Assembly (NCBI GenBank): GCA_949358305.1
Contig: OX442317.1
Location: 3,600,186 to 3,664,185 of the forward strand
Direction: 5' to 3'
Length of the DNA stretch: 64,000 bases
Source: Strigamia acuminata
Lineage: Eukaryota; Arthropoda; Chilopoda; Geophilomorpha; Linotaeniidae
Both the position numbers and the translations under genes were made by a program. Under the pieces are notes generated by a model that saw only the letters and a program-made list of their open reading frames with translations, was not told the DNA's origin and ran no database searches. Numbering within the stretch: position 1 is the stretch's first letter; each line of letters opens with the position of its first letter. Of the stretch, positions 44,412-53,838 are shown in pieces.

Positions 44412-47400
44412 TTCCACATCCGCTCGCGATAACTTCGAAAACGATGGACCTTACTCTGGTGGAAAAACAAATTAAAGAAATGGAAAAATTGTTGGAATTC
44501 TTCGAGGAAGCTGCCAACGAGGAAGTCACAACTCCAACCAAAAAACGGAAATTCGAAATTAGAGACGAAGACGGTATAGCCAACGCTTTCATGACTTTGC
44601 CGCTTGACCAAGGGGCCAATCCTCTTAAAAAGCGAATACTTCGTTGCAACCTATCAACAGAAGCGAAGAGCGTACTGGCTAAAATACCAGTCTCTTTCGG
44701 CAAAAAGGTGTTAATGGGACTACTCGACTCGGGAGCGGATCAGTCGTTTATCTCCACCGACTTATTCGAATCACTCGAAGAAAAAATACAGAAAAAATTA
44801 CGGGGAATGAACGAGAACATTCGAGTTCTTACAGCAGCGGGAGAAGTTAGAGCAGTGGGGACGTTATCAACCGATTTTGTATGGGAAGGAGGCACGATTA
44901 AGCATTTCTTCATCGTGTTACCAACCCGAGACACAATCCTGCTGATAGGAATGGATTTGATGGAACGGATGAACATCCAGCCCAACCCAGTCACACGTTC
45001 GTGGAATTACATCGACAACCACGAGGACCCACGACTACCCATAATACCTCCGGAACTCCTAGACAAAGCTAAGGACGACGAGGAATGGGGAGGAGGCGAA
45101 ATTAAGAAGTTCATCCAAGACTATAATTTTAAGTCGTTTAATACTATCCTCCAAGAGGAGAATTTAATACATAATCTGGCCATGGACGCCAATCTTGGAG
45201 AAGAACAAACGAAACTCCTCGAGGAAATGCTCAAGAAGCACTCGAAGAACTTAAATAAAGATCCAGGAAAGACTAGTTACGTAATGCACGAGATCGAATT
45301 GGTTACGGGAAAACCGGTGCGAGTACCTTTTAAAACTATGAATCCCCAAAAGAGACATATCGTAAGAACGATGTGCAACGAGTTGCTCGAAAAAGGGATC
45401 GTGTCGCACGCCATCGGAGAATATGGAATGAGGATTGTCCTCGTCATGCGACCAGGCTCCGAACCGCGCCTCTGCATCGATTATAGACCTTTAAACGCCA
45501 TAACCGTCATCGACCCCATCCAAATGCCGTCAATAGAAGCGATTCTACGGGAGCTCGCCCCATTTAACTGGGTCACGACCATGGACTTGTCCAAGGGTTA
45601 CTGGCAGGTTGAATTGCGGGAAGAGGATAAAGAGAAAACAGCTTTTTGGGCACCACAGGGTCGACTGATGTTTAATGTAATGCCCTTCGGGTTAGTAAAC
45701 GCACCCGCCACCTTTCAAAAACTAATAGAAAAAGTTCTCGGCGATGCCTTACACAAATACGCATGGGCTTACCTCGATGATATAGTCATAGTCTCCCAAA
45801 CTTTTGAAGACCACCTGATACACGTGAATGACGTCATGGAGCGACTCACAAAAGCCGGTCTAAACATTCATCCAGGGAAAAGTAAATTTTGCCGCAAAGA
45901 ATTGGCATTCCTGGGTTACACAGTCGGAACAGGTGGCCTATCCATCGACCCGAAAAAGACCCAGGCGATTAGCCAGTTCCCCGCCCCGGAAGATGTAAAA
46001 GGAGTCCAACGTTTCATGGGCATGGTGAATTTCTTCAATCGATTGCTCCCAAATTTGGCAGACGTCGCGGCACCCATCACAGATCTGTTACGCAACGATA
46101 AAGATTTCGAGTGGACTGACCACTGCGAAACATCGTTTAACAAGATAAAACAAATGCTGATCGATGTAAAACGAATTCCCCTACCAGATCTTAATCGAGA
46201 ATTCACTCTTCACACCGACGCCAGTCGAATTGGCCTAGGTGCTGCGTTGCTTCAAAAGCATGACATCGACGGAGTAGTGTTAGAGGTCCCGACGATGTTC
46301 ATCAGCCGGAAATTACAAGCAGCCGAAAAGAATTATAATGCGACAGAGTTAGAATGTCTAGCCGTCGTCTGGGCAATCCGAAAATTCAGACCATACCTGG
46401 AATTTACCAAGTTCAACGTACAAACTGACCACGAAGCACTAAAGTGGTTAATGGCGTTGAAGGAACCGTCCGGAAGAATGGCTCGCTGGCAGCTAGAATT
46501 AATGGCTTGTGACTTAATCATTGAATACCGACCCGGAAAATTCAACGTCGTGGCAGACGCCCTCTCACGAGCCCCAGCTTCAGACCCCGAAGACGAGACC
46601 GACTGCGGAGAGGACGACTCACGCCTCTTCTACTGTCCGAACCCCGTCCGAAAATGGGAATTTAAAAAGCTAAACGAATTACCCAAGGAGAAACTCGAGT
46701 CAGGAGACCAAAATTATTACAATTATTGGCTCCGAGCATACCAGTCTGTCAAGGACGCTCACCCAAATTACGAGCTAACGATAGAACCTCGAATCTCCGA
46801 CAAGTACGTTCGAGCATTCGTCGCCCACGTAAGCAAGGGGACGAATAGTAAGCCGCCCACCAGGGACGAATTAATAGCCGCCCAGATGACAGACGACTTC
46901 TGTAGAACTTATCGAAACTTCATCACAGATGAAAAATTTCCCGACGAGAATTTCGACGAAATCCAACGCGAAGAATTCGAAAGAGAAGCCTCCACGTACT
47001 TAATCGAGGATGGACTTCTACTAAAACACCACCCGAATTTCCGCGATGATCTGACGGAGACGGGAACTTCGATGAAAGTCGTTATACCCAGGAGTCTGCT
47101 GACAAGGTTTCTGTGGATGGTCCACGGACACCCGCTCGCCGGACATTCTGGAGTGGCCAGAACGATCTACCGAGCAAATCAACTTTATTTCTGGCCAAAA
47201 ATGACCCGAGATATCGTTCGTTTTATTCATCACTGCCCCAGATGCCAAGCGTGCAAGCCGAGGACGCCCAAGAGCTACGAGAGAATCTCACTTGGCCCTT
47301 TCGCACCCTTCGATTGCTGGAGCGTGGATTTAATGGGCCCAAAGCCCACGTCATCCAATAAAAACAAATATATATTAGTAATCATGGATGTCGCGACTGG

Positions 47401-48490
47401 ATGGCCCGAACTCTTTCCAATGGAGAGACCAACTAAGCAAAAAATCATTCGATGTTTGTACGAAGTGGCGCTTCATTTTGGATTCCCTCGAAAATTAATC
47501 TCCGATAATGGACCACAATTCGCGTCAAATTTGTACAAAGACTTCTGTAAAAAATTCGACATCGAGACATCATATACATCAACCTATAATCCACGGGCCA
47601 ATCCCGTCGAAAGGTTAAATCGCGATATAAAATATGCACTAGCAATTTTCACCGATGTTCACTCCAGCTGGGACGAATATCTTCGTGAAATTGCCTTCAG
47701 CATCCGCACAACGATCTCAAGGAACCGCAAATTTTCTCCCGCGTTTCTAAACTTCGCTCGGGAACTCAGAGTACTCTGGGACCCACGAATACCGGAGGAA
47801 ATACTGGAAATTGATCCTGAGAAGCCTCATATTTATGTCGACAGACTGGAGCAAATAATTTCGGCCACTTATCAGCACATGATGTCACACATATTCGACA
47901 TGAGAGATCGTATTAGCATTGCTGGAAAGGATCGGCCCTTCTGCAATTTTAAAGTCAATGACCTCGTCTGGAAAGACACACATATTCAGTCCAGCGCCGA
48001 TAAGGGGGTCCACGCAGGCTTAGCAGACAAACGCGACGGCCCGTACGTCATACTCGAAGCCCACGGCGGAAACGCTTTCAAGCTAAAAAGATTGGCAGAC
48101 AACGTTAATTTTAGATCGATCCACGCCCGAGAATTAACTCCATACTTACCTGAGTTTCCTCAAGAGGCTTGGACGGAATATCAGACGAAACCAGCGCAAA
48201 ATCCAATTATTCGCGACATGTTTTTAGATGAACAAACTGGCCCAACCAATTTAGTTCAAGATGAGTCACACGAAGCGGCCGACGCCCCGGATGAGATTTC
48301 GGAGAGGGAGGAAATAGTCGAAGAATCTCCTAAAAAAGGAAAGCAATCAAACAAAAATAAGACTACAAGAATCCTCAAACCTGATAAAATATACGGTATG
48401 CGTCGACACAAGCCAAACCCGTTCATAAAAGACGGGAAACTCGTCGGAAAACAAAAAGCGACTCCGGCCATTGTCTCAAACAATCGATAA
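44408..48490 (+). CDS. Gypsy-A Pol (complete copy)
   Basis: An open frame of 1360 codons, offset by -1 from gag. It starts here at a GTG; the first ATG is about 12 codons later (MDLTLVEKQ). Domains: aspartic protease LLDSGADQSF (about 105); reverse transcriptase with LCIDYRPLN (near 355), MPFGLVNAPATFQ and YLDDIVIVS (near 455); RNase H TDASRIGLGAALL (near 600); integrase zinc finger HPLAGHSG to CPRCQAC (907-950) and core with DVATGWPE, DNGPQF and NPVERLNR (993-1070); and a DGPYVIL module (near 1209). The order RT-RNaseH-integrase is that of Ty3/Gypsy. No stop or frameshift is visible and the inverted copy encodes the same protein, so the family looks recently active. Confidence 0.95.
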   Translation: MIPHPLAITSKTMDLTLVEKQIKEMEKLLEFFEEAANEEVTTPTKKRKFEIRDEDGIANAFMTLPLDQGANPLKKRILRCNLSTEAKSVLAKIPVSFGKKVLMGLLDSGADQSFISTDLFESLEEKIQKKLRGMNENIRVLTAAGEVRAVGTLSTDFVWEGGTIKHFFIVLPTRDTILLIGMDLMERMNIQPNPVTRSWNYIDNHEDPRLPIIPPELLDKAKDDEEWGGGEIKKFIQDYNFKSFNTILQEENLIHNLAMDANLGEEQTKLLEEMLKKHSKNLNKDPGKTSYVMHEIELVTGKPVRVPFKTMNPQKRHIVRTMCNELLEKGIVSHAIGEYGMRIVLVMRPGSEPRLCIDYRPLNAITVIDPIQMPSIEAILRELAPFNWVTTMDLSKGYWQVELREEDKEKTAFWAPQGRLMFNVMPFGLVNAPATFQKLIEKVLGDALHKYAWAYLDDIVIVSQTFEDHLIHVNDVMERLTKAGLNIHPGKSKFCRKELAFLGYTVGTGGLSIDPKKTQAISQFPAPEDVKGVQRFMGMVNFFNRLLPNLADVAAPITDLLRNDKDFEWTDHCETSFNKIKQMLIDVKRIPLPDLNREFTLHTDASRIGLGAALLQKHDIDGVVLEVPTMFISRKLQAAEKNYNATELECLAVVWAIRKFRPYLEFTKFNVQTDHEALKWLMALKEPSGRMARWQLELMACDLIIEYRPGKFNVVADALSRAPASDPEDETDCGEDDSRLFYCPNPVRKWEFKKLNELPKEKLESGDQNYYNYWLRAYQSVKDAHPNYELTIEPRISDKYVRAFVAHVSKGTNSKPPTRDELIAAQMTDDFCRTYRNFITDEKFPDENFDEIQREEFEREASTYLIEDGLLLKHHPNFRDDLTETGTSMKVVIPRSLLTRFLWMVHGHPLAGHSGVARTIYRANQLYFWPKMTRDIVRFIHHCPRCQACKPRTPKSYERISLGPFAPFDCWSVDLMGPKPTSSNKNKYILVIMDVATGWPELFPMERPTKQKIIRCLYEVALHFGFPRKLISDNGPQFASNLYKDFCKKFDIETSYTSTYNPRANPVERLNRDIKYALAIFTDVHSSWDEYLREIAFSIRTTISRNRKFSPAFLNFARELRVLWDPRIPEEILEIDPEKPHIYVDRLEQIISATYQHMMSHIFDMRDRISIAGKDRPFCNFKVNDLVWKDTHIQSSADKGVHAGLADKRDGPYVILEAHGGNAFKLKRLADNVNFRSIHARELTPYLPEFPQEAWTEYQTKPAQNPIIRDMFLDEQTGPTNLVQDESHEAADAPDEISEREEIVEESPKKGKQSNKNKTTRILKPDKIYGMRRHKPNPFIKDGKLVGKQKATPAIVSNNR

Positions 48491-48675
48491 AAACAACCAC
48501 AGGGGGGACACCTGTTACGTCCCACAATGCGTCTTAATTGGCCAAACCAATCAAAGATGACATGAGACTAATAGTTAACCTCTAACCCGACCCACATTTA
48601 TCACTGTCATCTCCGACTAAGCGACGATCACCTCGAGGCAGCCGTAAATCAAAGTATCAAATTAATTTCCGAAAA

Positions 48676-49167
48676 ATGAAAAGAAATGATTGGAAGAAAG
48701 AAATTGAACGGGCCGTAAACAACGCTTCCGAGGATGACGATGAAGATCAAGTGGATTTGTTACAAATCATTGTAAACAACGAAGAGGGAAATTGGGACGA
48801 ACCCAATGAACCCGATGTCCAACCCGACGTAAGTAAAAAAAAAAAAAAAATAGAAAAAATTCAAGTATCGATAATCAAAAATACGAAATAAGTTCGTGGA
48901 CTGACCACAAACGAAAAAATAATTAAATTCTCGTCGGGAAGTTTTTTATCTGTGATGAAGTTTCGATAAGTTTTACAGAAGTCGGAGGCGAGCGCTTCAT
49001 CCAACATCAACGACTACTCCGAGCCCATCGCGCACCAACCAGCATCGCCGAGGCCCAAAGAATCCACCACACCAATCAAGGTATGTCGGCCTTCCTGCCA
49101 CCAATTTGGGCCCACGAACGAACGGGAAATCCGCTGGAAGCGCCGGGACACCTACGTTTCTACTTGA
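48676..49167 (+). CDS. Gypsy-A accessory ORF3, two exons (complete copy)
   Basis: Downstream of pol a small gene can be read with one intron: exon 1 48676-48828 (51 codons), perfect donor GTAAGT, intron with a 16-A run, acceptor TTTTACAG at 48978, exon 2 48979-49167 with a stop. Both exons end in phase 0. The predicted product is about 113 residues, acidic at first, proline- and serine-rich later. A second good donor (GTATGT, near 49081) and a 64-codon frame (49083-49277) suggest alternative forms. I know no related family; position would suit an accessory or envelope-like gene, but there is no membrane segment. The intron's 3' part is an inverted piece of pol. Confidence 0.45.
48927..48983 (-). 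repeat. 57-bp inverted copy of a pol segment
   Basis: These 57 bases are the reverse complement of pol 46895-46951 with about four or five differences. They supply the 3' splice site and the start of exon 2 of ORF3. The same pairing is present in the other copies of the element. Confidence 0.85.
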
Positions 49168-49476
49168 ATGAGAGCGAAGACCCCTCGGACTACTCTTCAA
49201 GACTGACCACATCTCCCAACCTGGACGAACCAAGTTCGGAAGATAAGCCGAGTTATGCCGATAACTTGAAGAAATAAGTAATTAGAAATCGTGACGAGAA
49301 GACTGTCTTCTCCAAACTAGGAAATTATTATTATTTGTTTGCGTATCAATTATTTAAGAATGTAAAATATTTTATGCACCATTCATCATCATTTAAATAA
49401 AAAGATTATTTTATGATTAGATATTGTTCCTCCTTTTATTTAAGGGACCCCGATGATTTATTCTCGGGGAGGGACG

Positions 49477-50107
49477 TGTGGTGATTCGGCATCACCTGAA
49501 GAAGTAATTAGCGGTGATTATTGTGTTACTAATACTCGCCACTAGAGCGCGCTAGAAATACCGACTAGACTGACTAGTCTCGTGTTTCTGCGAACCTGCA
49601 TAATCGGAAGGATTTGCATATGACGTCATTTCCGGTTAGTATATAACGCCGATACTTGACCGGAAACGACACTACAGTTACCACATTTCAGCAAGAGCAC
49701 CATTTACCTCACCTTTCAGGCCGTTTCACGGATTGATCGAGGACCGGTGCCCGCTGACCATCTCAACTGTACAACAGCCACGTTTATTTAGCGTAGCCAA
49801 TCTACGCTAGAATAAATATTCGAACGATATTCGTTTAATTCGCACGAGAAAGCGAATTCTCGCGTGTTCATAACAACACGTGGAAATACCCTAGACAACA
49901 AACATAGACCACGCGTAGGACTAAACAATTGGATCCGCCATTGTTTAGCGGCAACTCGTATTCGCAGCCGAATCCGAGGACCAACACAGGAAACATCTTG
50001 ACTTATATTTGTATTAGTAAGCGTGTTTTAATAAAGCAGTATTTGAAATATATTGTATTCCCGAGTGTATTATTTATTATCTTTAACCACAAAGTCGAAT
50101 CACGACA
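49477..50107 (+). repeat. Gypsy-A LTR D, right end of the block
   Basis: 631 bp with CRE TGACGTCA at 49621-49628, TATATAA near 49641, AATAAA at 50030-50035. Followed by ACGT, the target duplication matching 26561-26564. Confidence 0.96.
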
Positions 50108-50111
50108 ACGT

Positions 50112-51313
50112 TTGTTCATTTTGTCTTAAAATTTATTCAGTAATAAAGTACATTATTAATTGTAGTGGAATTTATAAATTCGTTTGAAGCAGATTTCATT
50201 CTATTCCTGATTCATCAAATTATTTTTCCGGATTTAGGTTTGGGTTAGATTTCGTGAAATCACTAAGAAAACGACGAATTTTTTATCAGCTAAATCTCGT
50301 TTTAATCGTCTGTTGCTCGTTTAAATTTCGCCCGTGACGTTCCGATTGGAAGAGACATTGACCACAAGCCGATTCATTCGAACACCCCAATAATAAAAAT
50401 TAATAAAGCGGAAGAAATTTGCTCGGCCTACTCAACGATCACAAAAGCTCATTCGAACCACTTTAATCAACAAATTCGAGCGAAAAAAAAATACAAGAAA
50501 AGTAAAAACTCAATTAAACATTTTGGCATTTTTCCATTACACATTTTGGATGGAACCGAGATTTTGTCTATTCGAGTTTAGCTTTGGGTTAGCAACTTTT
50601 GCAAACTCGATTTTAGTTATCGGCCAAAAACAGACTCCTCCAAAGACTTTTCCTTTCGTTTTTCGCCCATAGCTCCGCAGAAAAGTGATAATTAAAAGAT
50701 TTTTCACGTCATTTCACGTCGGTTGGGCTTATTTCCGACAATTTTTTAATGTTTGACGATTTTATCAAAAACCCAAAGAAGAAATGGCCAAAATCAGCCA
50801 CAAATTGGAAAATGCCAAAAACTAGCGGAATCGACGTAAAATGATGTGAAAAATTGTTTAATTTTGTCTATTCGAGTTTAGCTTTGGGTTAGCAACTTTT
50901 GCAAACTCGATTTTAGTCTGAAACAGTGATGGACTTACATTTTCAGTGGTTTCCAGCTCGGAGAATGTTGACAAAATCCTCCTACCTTCATTTACCTATT
51001 GTTTCACTATCCTAATTTTGCTGTGAATAAATGTTGAAGATTGTTTGCGCAGCTAGCAAGTTTCAATTTACGCCGTCAAGGTCATTGTGTTGTATTTCTA
51101 GTAAATAAATGCAAAAGATAAACCCAAAATGACATATATAATATTATTTTATACACATGTCGTTTCCTTCTCTATCATATTGTTTTTTGTACATTTTTTT
51201 TTCTTTTACATGTTAACAGTTCTAACATAAAATCAGTTCAACAAACTGCAGTTGCGCCCATCGTTGTCACTCGATCACACTTAATTTTCACTGATAATTG
51301 TTTGTTGTTATTG
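50112..51313. other. No gene seen; AT-rich with fold-back insertion
   Basis: No convincing exons. A 57-bp direct repeat (50561-50617 and 50861-50917) brackets 243 bp that carry a diverged member of the 323-bp palindromic family (CACGTCATTTCACGTC paired with GACGTAAAATGATGTG). Confidence 0.7.
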
Positions 51314-51514
51314 TTATTTCCCATCAAAGACTACAGATTCGGAAGAATTAACAAATCTTGTGGGCCCTTCTTCACGTTTCACTTGTAAATGATGTGCCTG
51401 ATGTTTCATGTGTTCCACGCTGTTGCACGGAAAGTAGACGACGGCACGTGGCAGAACACCTGTCGCTCCTCGTAATCGTATTCGCACAGATAAAACCGAT
51501 CACCCACACAAAAC
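51314..51514 (-). pseudogene. LMO/Beadex-like last exon, damaged
   Basis: After an acceptor (TTTTTTGTAG, minus strand) the frame reads FCVGDRFYLCE then YDYEERQVF, the end of the second LIM domain of LMO1/2/3-type transcriptional adaptors (Beadex in flies), which bridge LIM-binding protein and DNA-binding partners. Compared with the family, about six residues between LCE and YDYEE are missing, including a zinc-binding cysteine. A single-base shift then moves the tail into another frame, where NSVEHMKHQAHHLQVK resembles the family's C-terminus (stop at 51314-51316); the first frame stops at 51406-51408. No other LIM exon is visible nearby. It could be a relic, a poor-quality stretch of a real gene, or a divergent paralogue. 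Confidence 0.6.
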
Positions 51515-52360
51515 CTACAAAAAATTAAATCACAAATTTATCACAAATTTCACAACATAAATTTGTTAAACTAGAAAACGAAATTAAAAAAAAGTGCAAC
51601 AAAAATAAAAGATCTGACGGAAAGGTTGAAAAATTATGGAAAAGATGCGAAAAACATTGGAAAAGAGCCTGAAAACGTTAAAAGATGACAAAAGTTTGAG
51701 GAAAAGTTTTAAAAACCTTGTAAAACATGGTCAAAACATAGAAAGAAATGACGTTAAAAAATGTCCTTGTTGCGATCAAGCGGAATAATTTCGATAGAAA
51801 ATTGTACAAAATTTGCTTAGTAGAGAAAATGTTATTTCGCTGCCACGTTAGAATATTTTCAAACTTGACGTGGGGAGGGAGCTTTCTTTCGCAGTTCATT
51901 AAGAAAATTTAACGCCAATTGCCAACTCAGGTGTTGTTTGGGCAAAGTGGAAAATTTCTCCTTTTCTTTTTAAATCCTTGCAATTAAGCTCATTTCGAAA
52001 AAGTGAAATAACTAACCCTTTTATCGCACTGTTTCAAGCACAATTTTAGCCGAGTCTTTGAATTTGAGGACAGGATCGGTCCCTCAAGAGTCTTTGTGTA
52101 GAGCCAATCGGCTCAAATTGTATCGGTGTTGGAGACCCCACTTCCCTCCGCTTTCCCTTCATCTCTACCACATTCTCCCCATCACCCGCGCCACACCCAA
52201 CGTCTATTCGGCACCTTATCAGTCGGAGTTGAGAAGGGATGTGGGAGGGAGAGAGGGAGGGATGCAAGACGAAGAGGTGGTGGAGAAGAGAAGAGAGAAA
52301 ACGAGGGCGTTCGGAGCAGCGCGCGAGAGCGACTCAATTAAATCTGGCTTCGGGTCAAAT
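51515..52360. other. No gene seen; purine-rich stretch near 52230-52330
   Basis: AT-rich sequence with GAAAA-rich imperfect repeats (51600-51780), then a stretch rich in GGGAGG and GAGAGA followed by GC-rich sequence. Open frames here are short and lack domains. The purine-rich part could be a promoter region, but no other evidence supports that. Confidence 0.4.
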
Positions 52361-52362
52361 TA

Positions 52363-52597
52363 CGGCGGGCTCCCCGGCGGGCTCCCCGGCGGGCTCCCCG
52401 GCGGGCTCCCCGGCGGGCTCCCCGGCGGGCTCCCCGGCGGGCTCCCCGGCGGGCTCCCCGGCGGGCTCCCCGGCGGGCTCCCCGGCGGGCTCCCCGGCGG
52501 GCTCCCCGGCGGGCTCCCCGGCGGGCTCCCCGGCGGGCTCCCCGGCGGGCTCCCCGGCGGGCTCCCCGGCGGGCTCCCCGGCGGGCTCCCCAGCGGG
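52363..52597. repeat. 12-bp repeat variant GGGCTCCCCGGC
   Basis: About 19 units of a one-base variant of the satellite 12-mer (CCCCGG instead of CCCCAG). Only the last unit has the A form. Open in several frames; not a gene. Confidence 0.97.
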
Positions 52598-52893
52598 AAT
52601 CCCACGTGCAAGATTAGACGGGAAAACCAATTTGCTTCCCCAACACTTTCCGCGGGCGATGAAACTTAATTAACCCGACATTAACCCTTGCCTCACAAAC
52701 ATAACAGTAGCAACGCTGCCCGCTAAACACGCCCACTAACAACGCCATTTCTACAAATCCAATCCAGCCCATCCGAGCACAAATGTGCAATCCCTCCACC
52801 GCTGACAACTGATGATGATAATTTATTTAGAAAATTCTATTGGAAAGAACCAAAAAGACAGTTGGACTTTCTTTCATTCACTAACTTTTTCAG
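52598..52893. other. Intron-like region before the Ig exons
   Basis: No coding exon recognised. It ends in a good 3' splice region: a CTAAC branch-like motif at 52881-52885, then TTTTTCAG. Confidence 0.5.
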
Positions 52894-53181
52894 TTGCACC
52901 AAAAATAATGCCATTTTCACTCCAAGAAGATTTATTGCGTCAAGGCATGAGAGCTAGACTTCAATGTGTTGTGAGTGAGGGAGACTCACCGATTACAATT
53001 CAATGGCTCAAAGACAATGCTGTAATTCCAACTGAATTAGACATTAAAATACAACAATTAGACGAATTTTCAAGTATCCTCAATATAGGACAAGTAACTC
53101 CAAAACATAATGGCAACTACACTTGCAAAGCTAAAAATGCGGCCATAACCGTGGAACATTCAGCCGTTTTAAATGTCAATG
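52894..53181 (+). CDS. Dscam-type Ig exon 1
   Basis: A 288-bp exon with phase 1 ends, acceptor TTTTTCAG and donor GTATGG, encodes one immunoglobulin domain: APKIMPF at the start, first cysteine in LQCVVSEGD, core tryptophan in WLKDN, second cysteine in GNYTCKAKN. Dscam proteins are neuronal and immune adhesion receptors; in arthropods and especially chelicerates, tandem copies of such exons are alternatively used. The next exons encode the same domain type with the same borders, so they arose by exon duplication. Linkage to the constant part of a Dscam gene is not visible here. Confidence 0.85.
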
Positions 53182-53215
53182 GTATGGTTTTCCTTTCTTG
53201 TATTTTGCTTTGCAG

Positions 53216-53506
53216 TTCCTCCAAAGATTATTCCCTTTGCCTTTGTGGATGATCAATTCTACAAAGGAATGCGTGCCCATATCACTTGCGCTGTGAGCCA
53301 AGGAGATCCGCCGTTGACATTTCAATGGTTGAAAGACGATCGCCCGATCCCAACTTCTTTGCAAGATGTGGCAACGCGTCAATATGACCAATACACTAGT
53401 TCTCTTAGTATTGAGAGTGTGTCTTCCGGACATACGGGAAATTACACCTGCGTCGTATCAAATCGGGCGGTGACGGTCAGCCACACGGCGCAACTTCTGG
53501 TTCACG
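53216..53506 (+). CDS. Dscam-type Ig exon 2
   Basis: A 291-bp phase 1 exon after an intron of only 34 nt. Domain landmarks: PPKIIPFAF, ITCAVSQGDPP, WLKDDRPIP, GNYTCVVSN and a final HTAQLLVHG. Both cysteines and the tryptophan are intact. The next intron is 49 nt. Such short spacers could make splicing of neighbours to each other difficult, as in mutually exclusive cassettes. Confidence 0.87.
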
Positions 53507-53838
53507 GTAAATAATCAATTCATTGATTTAATCCATTCGGGGGTTTCTTTTCCAGTTGCGCCCAGGATCATTCCCTTCTCGTTCCAAGACAAATTTGTGG
53601 TGGAAGGCAGACAAGCGAGGGTTATGTGTGGGCTAATTGAAGGAGATGCTCCTGTCACATTTACTTGGTTGAAAGATGGACTGCCAATAGAGCCCAAAGA
53701 TGTAGAAATTAAACGTGCTGACGATAACTACTCCATACTTTCCATCCACAGTGTTACTCGTAGCCACACTAAAAACTACACTTGTGTGGCTACAAACGGC
53801 GCTACCAGTTCTGAATACACTGCTTCCTTAATAGTTAA

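Larger units (their letters stand above)
26565..50107. mobile_element. Gypsy-A: compound, internally inverted LTR retrotransposon block
   Basis: A 23.5-kb block begins and ends with LTRs in the same orientation and is flanked by ACGT (26561-26564 and 50108-50111). Inside: partial copy (+) 26565-29351; inverted sequence (-) 29349-39819 comprising partial gag, a shared LTR, the 3' region, pol and most of gag; a 71-bp inverted 3' fragment (39823-39893); then (+) 3' region, LTR, gag, pol, 3' region and LTR, 39894-50107. The complete copy spans 40842-50107 (9266 bp). The net structure looks like one insertion of a concatenated, folded product, or a misassembly of one element. Confidence 0.85.

Noticed and set aside
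48880-48915. GTGGACTGACCAC shared between the ORF3 intron and pol near 46113
   Set aside because: A 13-base match that is itself nearly palindromic; too short to separate from chance, unlike the 57-bp inverted match beside it.
52812-52893. ATG at 52812 in frame with Ig exon 1, as a possible start
   Set aside because: The upstream residues do not form a signal peptide, while a good branch point and acceptor stand at 52881-52893, so the exon starts by splicing.
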